Below the pieces are notes generated by a model that saw only the letters and a program-made list of their open reading frames with translations, was not told the origin of the DNA and did no database searches. A stretch of DNA of 59,943 nucleotides from an uncultured Acidobacteriota bacterium (lineage in GTDB: Bacteria > Acidobacteriota > Terriglobia > Bryobacterales > Bryobacteraceae): assembly GCA_902825945.1 (NCBI GenBank), contig CADECY010000027.1, forward strand, positions 17,793 to 77,735, written 5' to 3'. Within the stretch, counting starts at the first letter, position 1, and every line of letters starts with the position of its first letter. A program made the translations under genes and the position numbers. This document shows positions 41,240 to 49,852 of this stretch, one piece after another.

Positions 41240-42457
41240 TCAATCCGTCAGAATCTTTCCGGGCACGCTATTGAACTCACCGCTCCCAGGCACGAACGGG
41301 TACCGGTTCTTGATGTCGTCCGTCAGTACGACTCCGAGCCCCGGCGTTTCCGGTGGCAGCACGTACCCATCTTTCATGCGAAACGACCCCGGCGCCATGA
41401 CCTCCGAGTGCAAACCCGCGAAGTCCGGCGCGACTTCGAGGATTCGCGTGTTCGCGGCGGCGAATCCGCAATGGATGTTCTGCATCAGGGATGCGCCCGC
41501 GCCCCATGAGTGCGTCGCGATCAGTTTGCCGCGCTGATGCAGCATATCGGCGACCTTCATGAACTCGCCCATTCCACCCGTGAACGACGCATCGGGCTGA
41601 CCGATGTCGAAACTCCCGGCCTCCGCAAAGACTCGCCACTCGTACATCGCGGTGAGGCACTCGCCGCCCGCGATCGGCGTGGAGGTGGCACGGCAGAGTT
41701 CCGCGTAGCCCCATGGATCGGTATAGTGCAGCGGCTCCTCGAAGAAGACAAGATCGAAAGGCTCCACCGCTTTCGCCGCGGCGATCGCGATCGGCACATC
41801 CCACGTCAATCCCACGCTGTTGCCCATGTGGCCGTCGAGCATGATCCACGCGTCCTTGCCGGCGTGCTGGCGCATGAACGTCAGCTTGTCGCCTTCGAAA
41901 TCGGCGGCCTCCTGTGGAGTGGCCGGAGTGTACCAGCCATCCTGCGGGTGGAAGCTGCCGGTTGCGACTTTGAGTCCGCGAAAACCACAGGCGAAGTAGT
42001 GATCGATCTTGGCGGCCAGACGATCTTTCGGGTAGTTCGAAGGTCCGCCCGTTGCGTACGCGGGCAGCTTGTCATGTTTCGACCCGCCGAGCAATTCGAA
42101 CACCGGCTTGTTTTCGATCTTCCCCTTCAGATCCCACAACGCGGCTTCGATCCCGTTCAGAACGCTCGTTCCGAGTCCGACCCGGCACCAGAAATTTCCG
42201 CACTGATACATGCGCTGCCACAGTTCGGGAATGTCGTCGACTCCCTGCCCGATCAAAATCGGCGCGAAGAAATCGACGATCGACGGCACGGCCTCGGGAA
42301 TGAAGTAGCCGATGTAGGTCTCGCCAATGCCAACGTGTCCGGTATCGGTGAGCAGTTCGATGAATGCCGCGCTGCGCCGCGCCCGGGCCTCGCGCAAGAA
42401 GGGATCGTTGGTCGCGGGCCCGGTGAGCAGCGTCGTGCGGACTTCGGTGATTTTCAT
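41240..42457 (-). CDS. Mandelate racemase / muconate lactonizing enzyme family protein (sugar-acid dehydratase-like)
   Basis: 405 residues. Enolase-superfamily capping domain (MKITEVRTTLLTG ... GIGETYIGYF) and barrel with GLKVATGSF (Lys), WIMLDGHMGN (metal Asp), VFFEEPLHY (metal Glu), IAGGECLT (Glu) and ATHSWGAG (catalytic His). Such enzymes typically dehydrate acid sugars. ATG 42457 is chosen because homology starts there; the open frame runs further. It is 4 bases after the aldolase gene and ends the sugar-acid operon. The pairing suggests dehydration then aldol cleavage of an aldonate or uronate. Confidence 0.9.
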   Translation of the reverse strand: MKITEVRTTLLTGPATNDPFLREARARRSAAFIELLTDTGHVGIGETYIGYFIPEAVPSIVDFFAPILIGQGVDDIPELWQRMYQCGNFWCRVGLGTSVLNGIEAALWDLKGKIENKPVFELLGGSKHDKLPAYATGGPSNYPKDRLAAKIDHYFACGFRGLKVATGSFHPQDGWYTPATPQEAADFEGDKLTFMRQHAGKDAWIMLDGHMGNSVGLTWDVPIAIAAAKAVEPFDLVFFEEPLHYTDPWGYAELCRATSTPIAGGECLTAMYEWRVFAEAGSFDIGQPDASFTGGMGEFMKVADMLHQRGKLIATHSWGAGASLMQNIHCGFAAANTRILEVAPDFAGLHSEVMAPGSFRMKDGYVLPPETPGLGVVLTDDIKNRYPFVPGSGEFNSVPGKILTD

Positions 42458-42461
42458 CGCA

Positions 42462-43379
42462 CTACCCGATCCAATCGGCGTACTTCGAATGCAGCGTCTG
42501 ATGACACTGTTGATAGTCCTCTTCCGTGAACGATTCGTACGGAGAGAGCAGCCGGATCGGCATATCGAGTCCACCCAGCCGGACGAGCACCTTGTCGTAG
42601 GCGCCATCGATCAGCGCCTTTTTGCGAAGCGGCGCGATCACGTCCTCGGTCATCCGGAGATAGGCGGCGCTCGCTTCGAACAGCTTCTCGATCTGGCGTG
42701 TGCGGCCGAGTTCGAACAGCTCTTTCGTCTTGCGCGGAATCATCGGACCGAACGAACTCAGGAGCGCGAACTCGCCGAGCAGACATCCTTGCGCGAACAT
42801 CCCTTCGCCGAGGAAGTGCTGAATATCGGGCGTGAGCTTGGCGAGTTCGAGAGTCGAGTACGGCGTAGTGCCGGTGTTCTTGGTGGCGCACAGATTCGGC
42901 ACCTTGTCGGCGATCCTGCGATAGTCCGCGGCGCTCAGCAGGCGCTTGGTACGCATCAGGTTGTAGTGGAGAAACTTCGCGTCGGGGAAGGCTCCGCACA
43001 CATCCTGAAAGAATCGCATCACCTCGTTGTCATTCAAAACGCCCCACGAAGGAAGCGAAATTTGGAAGGCGCGGAAGCCGAGCTTGTAGGCGAAGCCGAT
43101 CTTCTCCTTGAACTGTGCCGTGGAAAGCGCGATCACGCCGACCTGTGGCAGCACTCCAGGCGCGCTCGTCTCCTCGCGAAACACCTCGACGACCCGCTGG
43201 AATCGCGCGGTGTCGACGGCGTAGCCTTCACCCGCGGTTCCGAAGATATAGAGGTCGTTGAAACCGGCGGCGAGCGTGTGCCGGACTTCGGCGCGAAACA
43301 CATCTTCGAGCAGTTGTTCGTTCTCGTCCCACGGAACCTCGCAGCTCACGAGAATGCATTGGTGATAACGTTTGGTCAT
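42462..43379 (-). CDS. DapA/NanA-family (dihydrodipicolinate synthase-like) aldolase or dehydratase
   Basis: 305 residues, TIM barrel. FGTAGEGYAVD is the family GTTGE loop, HYNLMR holds the catalytic Tyr, and CATKNTG the Schiff-base Lys. The family includes dihydrodipicolinate synthase, N-acetylneuraminate lyase and KDG/KDPG aldolases. With a sugar-acid dehydratase on one side and a sialidase-Kelch protein on the other, a catabolic lyase is more likely than lysine synthesis. Start ATG 43379. Confidence 0.88.
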   Translation of the reverse strand: MTKRYHQCILVSCEVPWDENEQLLEDVFRAEVRHTLAAGFNDLYIFGTAGEGYAVDTARFQRVVEVFREETSAPGVLPQVGVIALSTAQFKEKIGFAYKLGFRAFQISLPSWGVLNDNEVMRFFQDVCGAFPDAKFLHYNLMRTKRLLSAADYRRIADKVPNLCATKNTGTTPYSTLELAKLTPDIQHFLGEGMFAQGCLLGEFALLSSFGPMIPRKTKELFELGRTRQIEKLFEASAAYLRMTEDVIAPLRKKALIDGAYDKVLVRLGGLDMPIRLLSPYESFTEEDYQQCHQTLHSKYADWIG

Positions 43380-43400
43380 TTCAAGTTCCCCTTTGCCGGA

Positions 43401-45482
43401 TCAACCGGGCAACTGCGCGGCGAAAGTACGCGCCGAGCGGCTCTTCATCTTGTCTTCGCCACCCGCCCCGATGATCGTGGAGCCATGGCGAACGAACTCG
43501 ATGCCGACCATTCCAGCCGGCATCGGCTCTTGTTTGGTGTAGGTATCGGAGGCGATGTCGTAGGCCCATACATCGGCCGAGAACGCTTCGCCGTATCCAC
43601 CGAAAATCAGGATCGTGCCAGTGCTCACCGCGATCGCCGACGGACCACGAACCGCCGCTGGCAGGCTGCGCAGCGTGCGCCACTCGTTGTTCGCCGGATT
43701 GTACTCGTAGGCATCGGCGTTGTTGAAGAGCTTGCCTGCTTCCGGCATGTGACACCCGCCGAACAGGTAGATCCTGGCGCCCGCCACCGCAATCGCGGAG
43801 AGGCAGATCGCGCCGCCTGGGATCTTCGAAACCTGCGCCCATTGGCCGCGTGCGTCACGTTTCCAAACCGCGCTCGAGCACCGGTGGAGTTCCGCGGCAT
43901 CGGGTCCGCCGCCGAAGACGAAGGTCGAGCCCAGGGCATGCGCGGCGCGCGCCATGATGAAGTCCGCCGGCGCTTCTCCCTCCTGACTCCACTTCGACTT
44001 CGCCGCGTCGAGCCGCCATACCTTCCGGCTGGAAGCGGTTCCCGTGGTTCCGCCGAAAATCTCGAGGGCATCTTCGTTCGCCGCGAACGCACCGTAGGCC
44101 AGGCCTTCCGGCATCGGTGGTCCCTTGCGCCATTTGTCGTGAACCGGCGAATAAATCTGAACGTCGCTCAGGTAGAGCTTGACGTTGTTCTCCCACGTGG
44201 TTCCGCCAGCAGTGACGAGTTCACCGCCGAGCAGCGCGGCGCCGCCGCCAGCCTGCGGCCGGAGCGTCGGAGCCTTGTCCGACCATTGCATCTTCGACTG
44301 TCCTCCTGAAGCGGGGTGCTTCATGAATATCGATCTTCCCACCGTGGTGAACACGGCATCGCGATAGCCGGGCGACTGCACCCGGTCCGAGACCGTGTAG
44401 ACCACGAACAATTCGCCCGGAGCCACCTCACGGATTCCGGTGTAGGCTTGCGTTACCGATGAGGAGATCCGGACCACTTCTCCCCACGTCTTGCCGTGAT
44501 CGGTAGAGAAGCACACGAAGTTGCCGTGATCCTCGAAATCCGGCTTGTGGCCAAACGACATGACGAGCGTGCCGTCCGACATCTCCGTCACATCCGGATC
44601 GACGCCCACCAGGCCGCGCAATCGCCCGTACTTCGAATACTGCCAGCGAATCGGGTAGATCTTGGTCCAGGTAGCGCCCTCGTCGTCCGACTCGCATTGA
44701 TACATCGGATTCTCGCGGCCGGTGCGCAATAAACAAATCAGCCGCCCCTTGTGCGGGCCCTTGGTCACCTGCACGAGTACGGGTTCGGCCGCGCCTTCCT
44801 GCTCCACCGGATCGGCGGAGATGGTCGAAACGTAGGTCCAGCTCTTGCCCTGATCCTTCGATCGCAGCAGGATCGACCGCATCTTCGACATCGCGCCGAT
44901 GTACTCGACTGGCAGCTTGTCTTCCTGAAAGCGGCAGTACGCGGACGCGACCAGGTCACCATTCGCCAGTTCGATCATCGATCGCCGGACATAGATCCGG
45001 TTGACGGGCTCTCCGCGATCGTCGACACCACCCGAGTCCGCTTGCGGAAGGTCGAAGCCGAACTTGAACGGTCCCTCGAGCGTTCGATAGGAATCACGCG
45101 AGACCCAATGGTTGTGCTCGAAGCGCTTGTTGCCAACGTGCTCAGCGTGAACGTCGAATACCAGCAGGCGGCCATCACGCAGTTCGACGTGCGTGCCTTC
45201 GGTGATCGGCCCATCGCCATGTCCCGGCCCGGGCTTCCACTCGGTCCAGGTCTTGCGGCCATCGCGAGAGATCCCGGTGTAATGCACCGGATACTTGCCG
45301 CCCGCCGGCCAGCCCCTGTGCCCGAACACGATCGTGGTTCCATCGCGCAGGTGCGCCAGGTAGGGCCACGGCACTCCGCGCGCGATCACAACCTCCGGTC
45401 CGAGTTCGACTTTCAGGCGCTGTTGCGCGAGCGCGGGCGCCGCGAGTGCCGCTCCGATCCAGGATCTGCGCGTGATCTTCAT
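43401..45482 (-). CDS. Exported sialidase-fold / Kelch-propeller fusion protein
   Basis: 693 residues. MKITRRSWIGAALAAPALAQ is a Tat-type signal. Residues about 25-400 form a six-bladed sialidase-like propeller with Asp boxes (SKDQGKSWT, SDDEGATW, STDHGKTWG). From about 400 a Kelch propeller follows (LEIFGGTTGT, FVFGGGPDAA, IYLFGGCHMP, ILIFGGYGEA repeats). Sialidase plus Kelch in one chain recalls sialidase with NanM-type mutarotase activity, although the catalytic Arg triad cannot be confirmed by eye. ATG overlaps the upstream sialidase stop as ATGA. Operon with the aldolase and dehydratase. Confidence 0.82.
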   Translation of the reverse strand: MKITRRSWIGAALAAPALAQQRLKVELGPEVVIARGVPWPYLAHLRDGTTIVFGHRGWPAGGKYPVHYTGISRDGRKTWTEWKPGPGHGDGPITEGTHVELRDGRLLVFDVHAEHVGNKRFEHNHWVSRDSYRTLEGPFKFGFDLPQADSGGVDDRGEPVNRIYVRRSMIELANGDLVASAYCRFQEDKLPVEYIGAMSKMRSILLRSKDQGKSWTYVSTISADPVEQEGAAEPVLVQVTKGPHKGRLICLLRTGRENPMYQCESDDEGATWTKIYPIRWQYSKYGRLRGLVGVDPDVTEMSDGTLVMSFGHKPDFEDHGNFVCFSTDHGKTWGEVVRISSSVTQAYTGIREVAPGELFVVYTVSDRVQSPGYRDAVFTTVGRSIFMKHPASGGQSKMQWSDKAPTLRPQAGGGAALLGGELVTAGGTTWENNVKLYLSDVQIYSPVHDKWRKGPPMPEGLAYGAFAANEDALEIFGGTTGTASSRKVWRLDAAKSKWSQEGEAPADFIMARAAHALGSTFVFGGGPDAAELHRCSSAVWKRDARGQWAQVSKIPGGAICLSAIAVAGARIYLFGGCHMPEAGKLFNNADAYEYNPANNEWRTLRSLPAAVRGPSAIAVSTGTILIFGGYGEAFSADVWAYDIASDTYTKQEPMPAGMVGIEFVRHGSTIIGAGGEDKMKSRSARTFAAQLPG

Positions 45483-46543
45483 TTCGGCACCCGCCAAATC
45501 ACCGATTTCGCCTTCGATGTCGCGAGCGCGTTCTTCAAATCATCAACCTGATAGTAGAGCGTCACGATGCGGCCCTTGCTCACCTCGACCGAACTCGGAT
45601 ATCCGCAGTCGCCGTTCGGCGCGTCATCGGCGAGCACCACTTCCTTACTCTTATCCCAGGTCTTGCCGCCGTCTTTCGAGAGCAGCGCGTGAACGCCACG
45701 CGGCGCGTTCCGTTCGCCAAATGTCATCAGCACGCGGCCATCGGCGAGTTGGATCAGGTCTGCGGGATGTTCGCTGTCTTTCGTGACCTGTACCGGCACG
45801 GACCACGTGCGTCCGCCATCGCCCGATTCCGAGATCGCGAGATGTCCGCCTTTCTCCGACCGTAGGGCCGCCAGCACCTTGCCGTTCTTCAACTCGACGA
45901 TGCCCGTTTCGTTGTAGTGCTTGCCGATCAGCGAGGGTTCGCCCCAAGTCCTGCCGTTATCACGCGAACGGAAAACGTAGCTCTCGTTGCCGCGCGCATC
46001 GTGGAACTCGAAGTAGACCGCCATCAGTGCCGTGCCATCCTTCAACTGCACGATCTTTCCATAGGGCGATACCGCGCCATCGAGTTTATAGAAGTCGAAG
46101 ATCGCCTTGTCGCGAACGGGCTTCGACCAGGTCTTTCCATTGTCGGCCGAACGGATCAGGTAGACTCCGTCGAACTTCCGCTCGGCGCGGTTACGCGACA
46201 CGCCCAATCCAGTGGAATCGAAACCGCTCAGGATGCAATAAGCGAGCACGATCGAGCCGTCACGCATTTGTCCCATTGCCGGATTGCGATCATCCTGGTC
46301 TTCATCGATCGCGGTCCACGGTGCGGACCACGTCTTGCCCTTGTCCGTGGAGCGAACGAGGTCGAGCCGGCCTTTGATGCCGATATGCGGCGCGCCGCCG
46401 CGCAATACCGTGAGCACGTCGCCGTTGTTCAGCTTGATCGTAACGGGGAAGTAGCCGAGTCCGGAGGTGACGGTGGCGCGTTCGAACTCCGCGGCGAAGA
46501 GCGACGTGAGCGCGAGTGCGCTGAGAACGGGAAGTCGAGTCAT
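45479..46543 (-). CDS. Secreted sialidase-fold (BNR/Asp-box) protein
   Basis: 354 residues. Signal peptide (MTRLPVLSALALTSLFAAEF). Five Asp boxes are visible (STDKGKTWS, SADNGKTWS, SRDNGRTWG, SGDGGRTWS, SKDGGKTWD), covering a single propeller. Related proteins are exo-sialidases or glycan-binding enzymes; substrate not certain. ATG 46543 is chosen over TTG 46549; both are weakly primed. First gene of the four-gene operon down to the dehydratase, coupled to the fusion protein by ATGA. Confidence 0.85.
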   Translation of the reverse strand: MTRLPVLSALALTSLFAAEFERATVTSGLGYFPVTIKLNNGDVLTVLRGGAPHIGIKGRLDLVRSTDKGKTWSAPWTAIDEDQDDRNPAMGQMRDGSIVLAYCILSGFDSTGLGVSRNRAERKFDGVYLIRSADNGKTWSKPVRDKAIFDFYKLDGAVSPYGKIVQLKDGTALMAVYFEFHDARGNESYVFRSRDNGRTWGEPSLIGKHYNETGIVELKNGKVLAALRSEKGGHLAISESGDGGRTWSVPVQVTKDSEHPADLIQLADGRVLMTFGERNAPRGVHALLSKDGGKTWDKSKEVVLADDAPNGDCGYPSSVEVSKGRIVTLYYQVDDLKNALATSKAKSVIWRVPK

Positions 46544-46580
46544 CTTCAATGGGGGAATCCCATTGAATCACAGCCGGAGC

Positions 46581-47846
46581 TCAGCTTGCGGAACGCGGAG
46601 GAAGGTGAACCGCCTTCAAAGCCTGCTCGAAATCCGCCAGCAAGTCCCGCCAGTCCTCGATTCCGATCGAAACCCGGACCATCCCGTCCGTGATCCCCGC
46701 GAACGCCGATTCCTCCGCTGAAAAGCCGGAATGCGTCGTCGTCAGAGGATGACAGGCGAGCGTCTCCACGCCTCCGAGAGACACCGCGTTGCGCGCGATC
46801 TTCAACGCACGCAGAAAATCGAACGCCGCCTGCTTACCACCCTTCAGTTCGATGGTGAACATCGCTCCCGGAAAATCGCACTGCGAATGAAAAATACGGC
46901 TCTGTTCGGCGTCCTCGAGCAGCGTCGGATAAAGCACTCGCGCGATCGCGGGATTTCCGTCGAGCGCCTCGGCGATTCGCTGCGCGCTCTTGCTCTGCCG
47001 GTTCATGCGCAGCGTAACCGTTGGCAGACGGCTGTCGAGAATCCAGCATTCGTCGGGTTGCATGATGTTTCCGAAAAGCACGCGTAGCGAGCGCAATGGC
47101 GCGAGCATCGCCGGATCCTTGGCCAGCGCGACACCGCCGATGATGTCACTGAATCCACCGAGATATTTGGTGGCCGAGTAGAGCACCAGATCGGCCCCGT
47201 GAACGAACGGGTGCTGGAAGGCGGGTCCGAGGAACGTGTTATCGACCATCACCACCGGCTTCGGCGAAATCGAAGCCGCCGACTCGGCGGCCGCTCGCAG
47301 GTCGGTCATCACGAGCGTGGGATTGGCAGGCGTTTCGATGAACACCACCTTGACGCGAAGAGTCTCGCGGATCGCGCGATCCAAAGCCTCCTGGTCGCCC
47401 GCGCGGACCTCCACAGCGTGGATTCCCCACTCCTTCAAGTATTCTTCGACGAGATGCTCCGTGCCGCCGTACAAAGGCGAAGTATGGACGATCGCGTCGC
47501 CCGGCCGCAGATAGGCCATGAGCGCCGTCATGATCGCCGCCATTCCGGAATTGAACACCAAAGCCGACGCCGCGCCTGGCTCGAGCGCCAGGATCTGCTC
47601 TTCCAGAATCTGAGCGTTCGGATGATTGATTCGCGCATAGATCAGATCGACGTGTTCGCCAGACACCGCGGACTTTCGTCCGGTAGCGACATCGAACGCC
47701 CGCTCGGCAGCCTCCGGACTCGAAAAGACATAGGTGGAACTGCGGAACACCGCTGGCCTCGCCGAGCCGACCGAAAGGCTCGGATCGAAGCCGCTCGTCA
47801 GGACCGCAGTTTCCGGGTGCACGTGTTTCGTTTCCTGTTGGGACAA
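46581..47846 (-). CDS. PLP-dependent Cys/Met metabolism enzyme (cystathionine gamma-synthase / methionine gamma-lyase type)
   Basis: 421 residues. Motifs: RSSTYVFSS, YARINHPNAQILEEQILALE, FNSGMAAIMTALMA, VFIETPANPTLV, VDNTFLGPAFQHPF and the PLP lysine YSATKYLGGFSD; the end has SLGGVETLACHP and VRVSIGIEDWRDLLADF. It works on sulfur amino acids in the cytoplasm; the exact reaction is undecided. Start: TTG 47846, because a full AGGAGGT ribosome site lies 6 bases upstream while the next ATG or GTG has none. The frame is open much further upstream, so a longer call would be wrong. Confidence 0.9.
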   Translation of the reverse strand: MSQQETKHVHPETAVLTSGFDPSLSVGSARPAVFRSSTYVFSSPEAAERAFDVATGRKSAVSGEHVDLIYARINHPNAQILEEQILALEPGAASALVFNSGMAAIMTALMAYLRPGDAIVHTSPLYGGTEHLVEEYLKEWGIHAVEVRAGDQEALDRAIRETLRVKVVFIETPANPTLVMTDLRAAAESAASISPKPVVMVDNTFLGPAFQHPFVHGADLVLYSATKYLGGFSDIIGGVALAKDPAMLAPLRSLRVLFGNIMQPDECWILDSRLPTVTLRMNRQSKSAQRIAEALDGNPAIARVLYPTLLEDAEQSRIFHSQCDFPGAMFTIELKGGKQAAFDFLRALKIARNAVSLGGVETLACHPLTTTHSGFSAEESAFAGITDGMVRVSIGIEDWRDLLADFEQALKAVHLPPRSAS

Positions 47847-47955
47847 ATCGTACCTCCTGTTACAAGGGTAGACCGCCCTTTGCTTGTCCGCCCGGCGATC
47901 CGGAGCACCCGGGAGGCGAACCTGCCCGGTCCACGTTGATCCTCGTCCAGTTCCC

Positions 47956-48326
47956 TCAGAGCGAACGGCGATTGCCAGAAGGAGCCGGCGCCGCCTCCGC
48001 ATCGCGCACGGTGAACAGATCTCTCATGGCAACCGCAAGCTCATCGTTGCCGAGTTGGCCGATCTCCGGCATCTGTGTGAGTTCTGGAACCGTTCCGGCA
48101 ACAGGTCCCGAAGCATCTCGCGGCGCCCTTCCTCGAGCCTATCTTGAACCATTCCGCGCGACACCCACGCTCGACTCGCGAGCGATCTCTTCCATCCACA
48201 TATCGCCTCCGTCGCCGACCCGCCGGAGGTGAATCGGGAAGCATGAGCGATCCGCACTTGCGGCAGCCCGACCTCGCGCTCGATCGGCTCGGTGTCTCGG
48301 TCCGAACCTTTCGGGAACCAGCCCAA
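47956..48326 (-). pseudogene. Degraded gene relic, possibly Rpn-type nuclease C terminus
   Basis: A minus-strand frame gives REVGLPQVRIAHASRF ... QDRLEEGRREMLRDLLPERF, then shifts frame near 48080 and continues ELTQMPEIGQLGNDELAVAM to a stop at 47958. The EEGRREMLRDLLPERF stretch looks like the C-terminal helices of Rpn/DUF4351-type proteins. No start and at least one frameshift. Identity is weak. Confidence 0.35.
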
Positions 48327-48492
48327 AACAGGAGCATCCCTTCGACATCCAGTTCCGCCGCAGCTCAGCGGCGGAGTCCAGTCACTTCGGTCCTTTCGGC
48401 ACTCACGCGATAGTGGGTTTCGGTCTGAAAAATCTCACCTCCGCGCGACATATTTTTCCGCCATTGACCTTCCCCAGCCTCTCAGCATACTG

Positions 48493-48509
48493 TTGTTCTG
48501 GGCGAATAA
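48493..48509. promoter_or_regulatory. SOS box-like repeat before the imuA relic
   Basis: TTGTTCTGGGCGAATAA differs from a perfect repeat only at GAATAA versus GAACAA. Flanking bases (CTCTCAGCATACTG before it) also match the intact imuA promoter. It lies 14 bases before the relic ATG. Confidence 0.55.
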
Positions 48510-48523
48510 AGGGCAAACACGAC

Positions 48524-48640
48524 ATGCCATCCTCTGCCCTCGCCCGGGCCCTCCCGGCACGTCACCCGGCGCTCGGACCGTCATGAATCCCCGGTCGAGA
48601 TGCTCCCACCGGGCTCGATTCGATCGATGCGATCGATCTT
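48524..48640 (+). pseudogene. imuA: Relic of the 5' end of a second imuA gene
   Basis: ATG 48524 opens MPSSALARALPARHPALG, matching MASPALARALPARLPALG of intact imuA. Small deletions then shift the frame to a TGA at 48584, while DNA similarity continues through CCCACCGGGCTCGA and CGATGCG to about 48640, corresponding to the LPTGLDSVDA codons. The promoter with its SOS box is also kept. The rest of imuA, imuB and dnaE2 are absent here. It is therefore a remnant of a duplicated or replaced mutagenesis cassette. Confidence 0.8.
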
Positions 48641-48911
48641 CTGTTCGACGCCGTTCAATCCGAGCACGAGCGTGGGATCGCAGTGAAGATCGATAATTTC
48701 GATGTTATAGATCTCGACTCCGTTGGCCTCGAGCTTGCGGCGCATCCGGGTCATTCACACCGTGTCGTTGTTCGCGATGCTGGTCCAGATGGAGACGGCT
48801 TCGACGCCAGTATGGCGCAGCTTGCTCTGCGCCGCAGAGTAGGCGAGGAGTCCGCGGCCGTCGACGAGACAGCGCGGCGGAGGAAGTGCCCGGGTTGCAT
48901 CGACAACCTCT
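48626..48911 (-). pseudogene. Gene relic with TIM-barrel-like (mannonate dehydratase-like) text
   Basis: The minus strand reads LLAYSAAQSKLRHTGVEAVS, then IWTSIANNDTV, a TGA, and MRRKLEANGVEIYNIEIIDL with LVLGLNGVEQKIDRI. The second part resembles the mannonate-dehydratase or xylose-isomerase-like pattern of an amphipathic helix followed by a strand, but the match is faint. No proper start, an internal stop and truncation at the imuA relic show that it is not functional. Confidence 0.35.
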
Positions 48912-48924
48912 TACTTCAGCGCCG

Positions 48925-49812
48925 TCAGTGCCGCTTGAAGAGGAGCAGCATCTGCTCGAAATCGGCGAGCGGCGATGCGTACGCGACGTGAACACTGTCG
49001 TTGATGGCCGAGATCGAAAGCTGATCGATCACCGCCTGAAAGGGTGCGGGAACCTCCACGCGAGTCGCGGCAAGAGCCAAACGCATCACGGAGGCCACGG
49101 ACTGAGCGTCTGGCGCGTTCGCGGCCTTTACCTCGATCTCCACGGCCGCCGAACCACCGAGCGTGATTCCCGCCGTCAGTCCCTTCAGTTGGAACGGCTC
49201 TAGTGCGCTCTGGCCGAATCCGAGCCTGGGGTCGATCTCGTGGGACATTCCGCCCGTCTTCGTGGTGAACACCCAAGCGTCGAATCGATTCCGTGCGCGG
49301 CCTATCTCGGGCGTGAGCGGCCGCCCAGCCGTGTTCGCACCGTCCAGGAGCCGGTCGATCGCCGCGCGGACTTCGACGGGTGGTCCGATGATCACGTAGT
49401 CCCGGATCAGCGCGGTGTGCAGTTGAGGTTCCTCGCCTTCATCGGCAACGATCGACGACACCACGGCGCCACGGTATTCGGTCTCCTTGCGATCACCCCA
49501 CATGCGGTCCAGGTGTCCGAAGTGTTGGCGGTCGAATGAGCCGCGAACGATCACGATCCTCTCGCCGCAGGCGATCAACTCTCCGAGGTCGCGCTTCGGA
49601 TCGAACCTTGCTTGGGTGACGATGTCACTGAATCCGCGCAGCGTCGAGTCCGCGGTCGCCAAATAGAAGGCGGGCGACGGGACCGTCCGGAGGAAATCGC
49701 CACGAATGCCGATGATGGTCTCGCAGCGGCTAGGCAGCAGCTTTGCGAGATCAGCGAGCGTGGAATCGGACGCGAGGAGCGGCAACATCGGAACGAGCAG
49801 CAGGCAGCGCAT
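48925..49812 (-). CDS. Secreted conserved protein of unknown function
   Basis: 295 residues with a short signal (MRCLLLVPMLPLLAS). The N-terminal half has ARFDPKRDLGELIACGERIV and VRGSFDRQHFGHL, the same layout as in the anchored unknown protein at 508-1425. The C-terminal half contains KTGGMSHEIDPRLGFG and ends MLLLFKRH. No catalytic motif is evident. It is 40 bases downstream of the MacB-like permease gene and in the same direction, so it could be part of that operon. Confidence 0.72.
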   Translation of the reverse strand: MRCLLLVPMLPLLASDSTLADLAKLLPSRCETIIGIRGDFLRTVPSPAFYLATADSTLRGFSDIVTQARFDPKRDLGELIACGERIVIVRGSFDRQHFGHLDRMWGDRKETEYRGAVVSSIVADEGEEPQLHTALIRDYVIIGPPVEVRAAIDRLLDGANTAGRPLTPEIGRARNRFDAWVFTTKTGGMSHEIDPRLGFGQSALEPFQLKGLTAGITLGGSAAVEIEVKAANAPDAQSVASVMRLALAATRVEVPAPFQAVIDQLSISAINDSVHVAYASPLADFEQMLLLFKRH

Positions 49813-49852
49813 GTCTTTGCAGACACCGCGCCACGAGCCGATGTTCCCGCGC

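Larger units (their letters stand above)
47847..48924. other. Gene graveyard of about 1.1 kb
   Basis: No intact gene. It holds, in order, the leader of the PLP enzyme gene, a frameshifted relic on minus, an unassigned stretch (about 48330-48480), the imuA relic with its SOS-like box on plus, and a truncated minus-strand relic. The debris suggests repeated insertion and deletion at this site. Confidence 0.6.

Noticed and set aside
48626..48911. The internal TGA of the TIM-barrel-like relic as a selenocysteine codon
   Set aside because: The gene is truncated with no start, sits among other relics, and no SECIS-like hairpin with suitable spacing was seen after the TGA.
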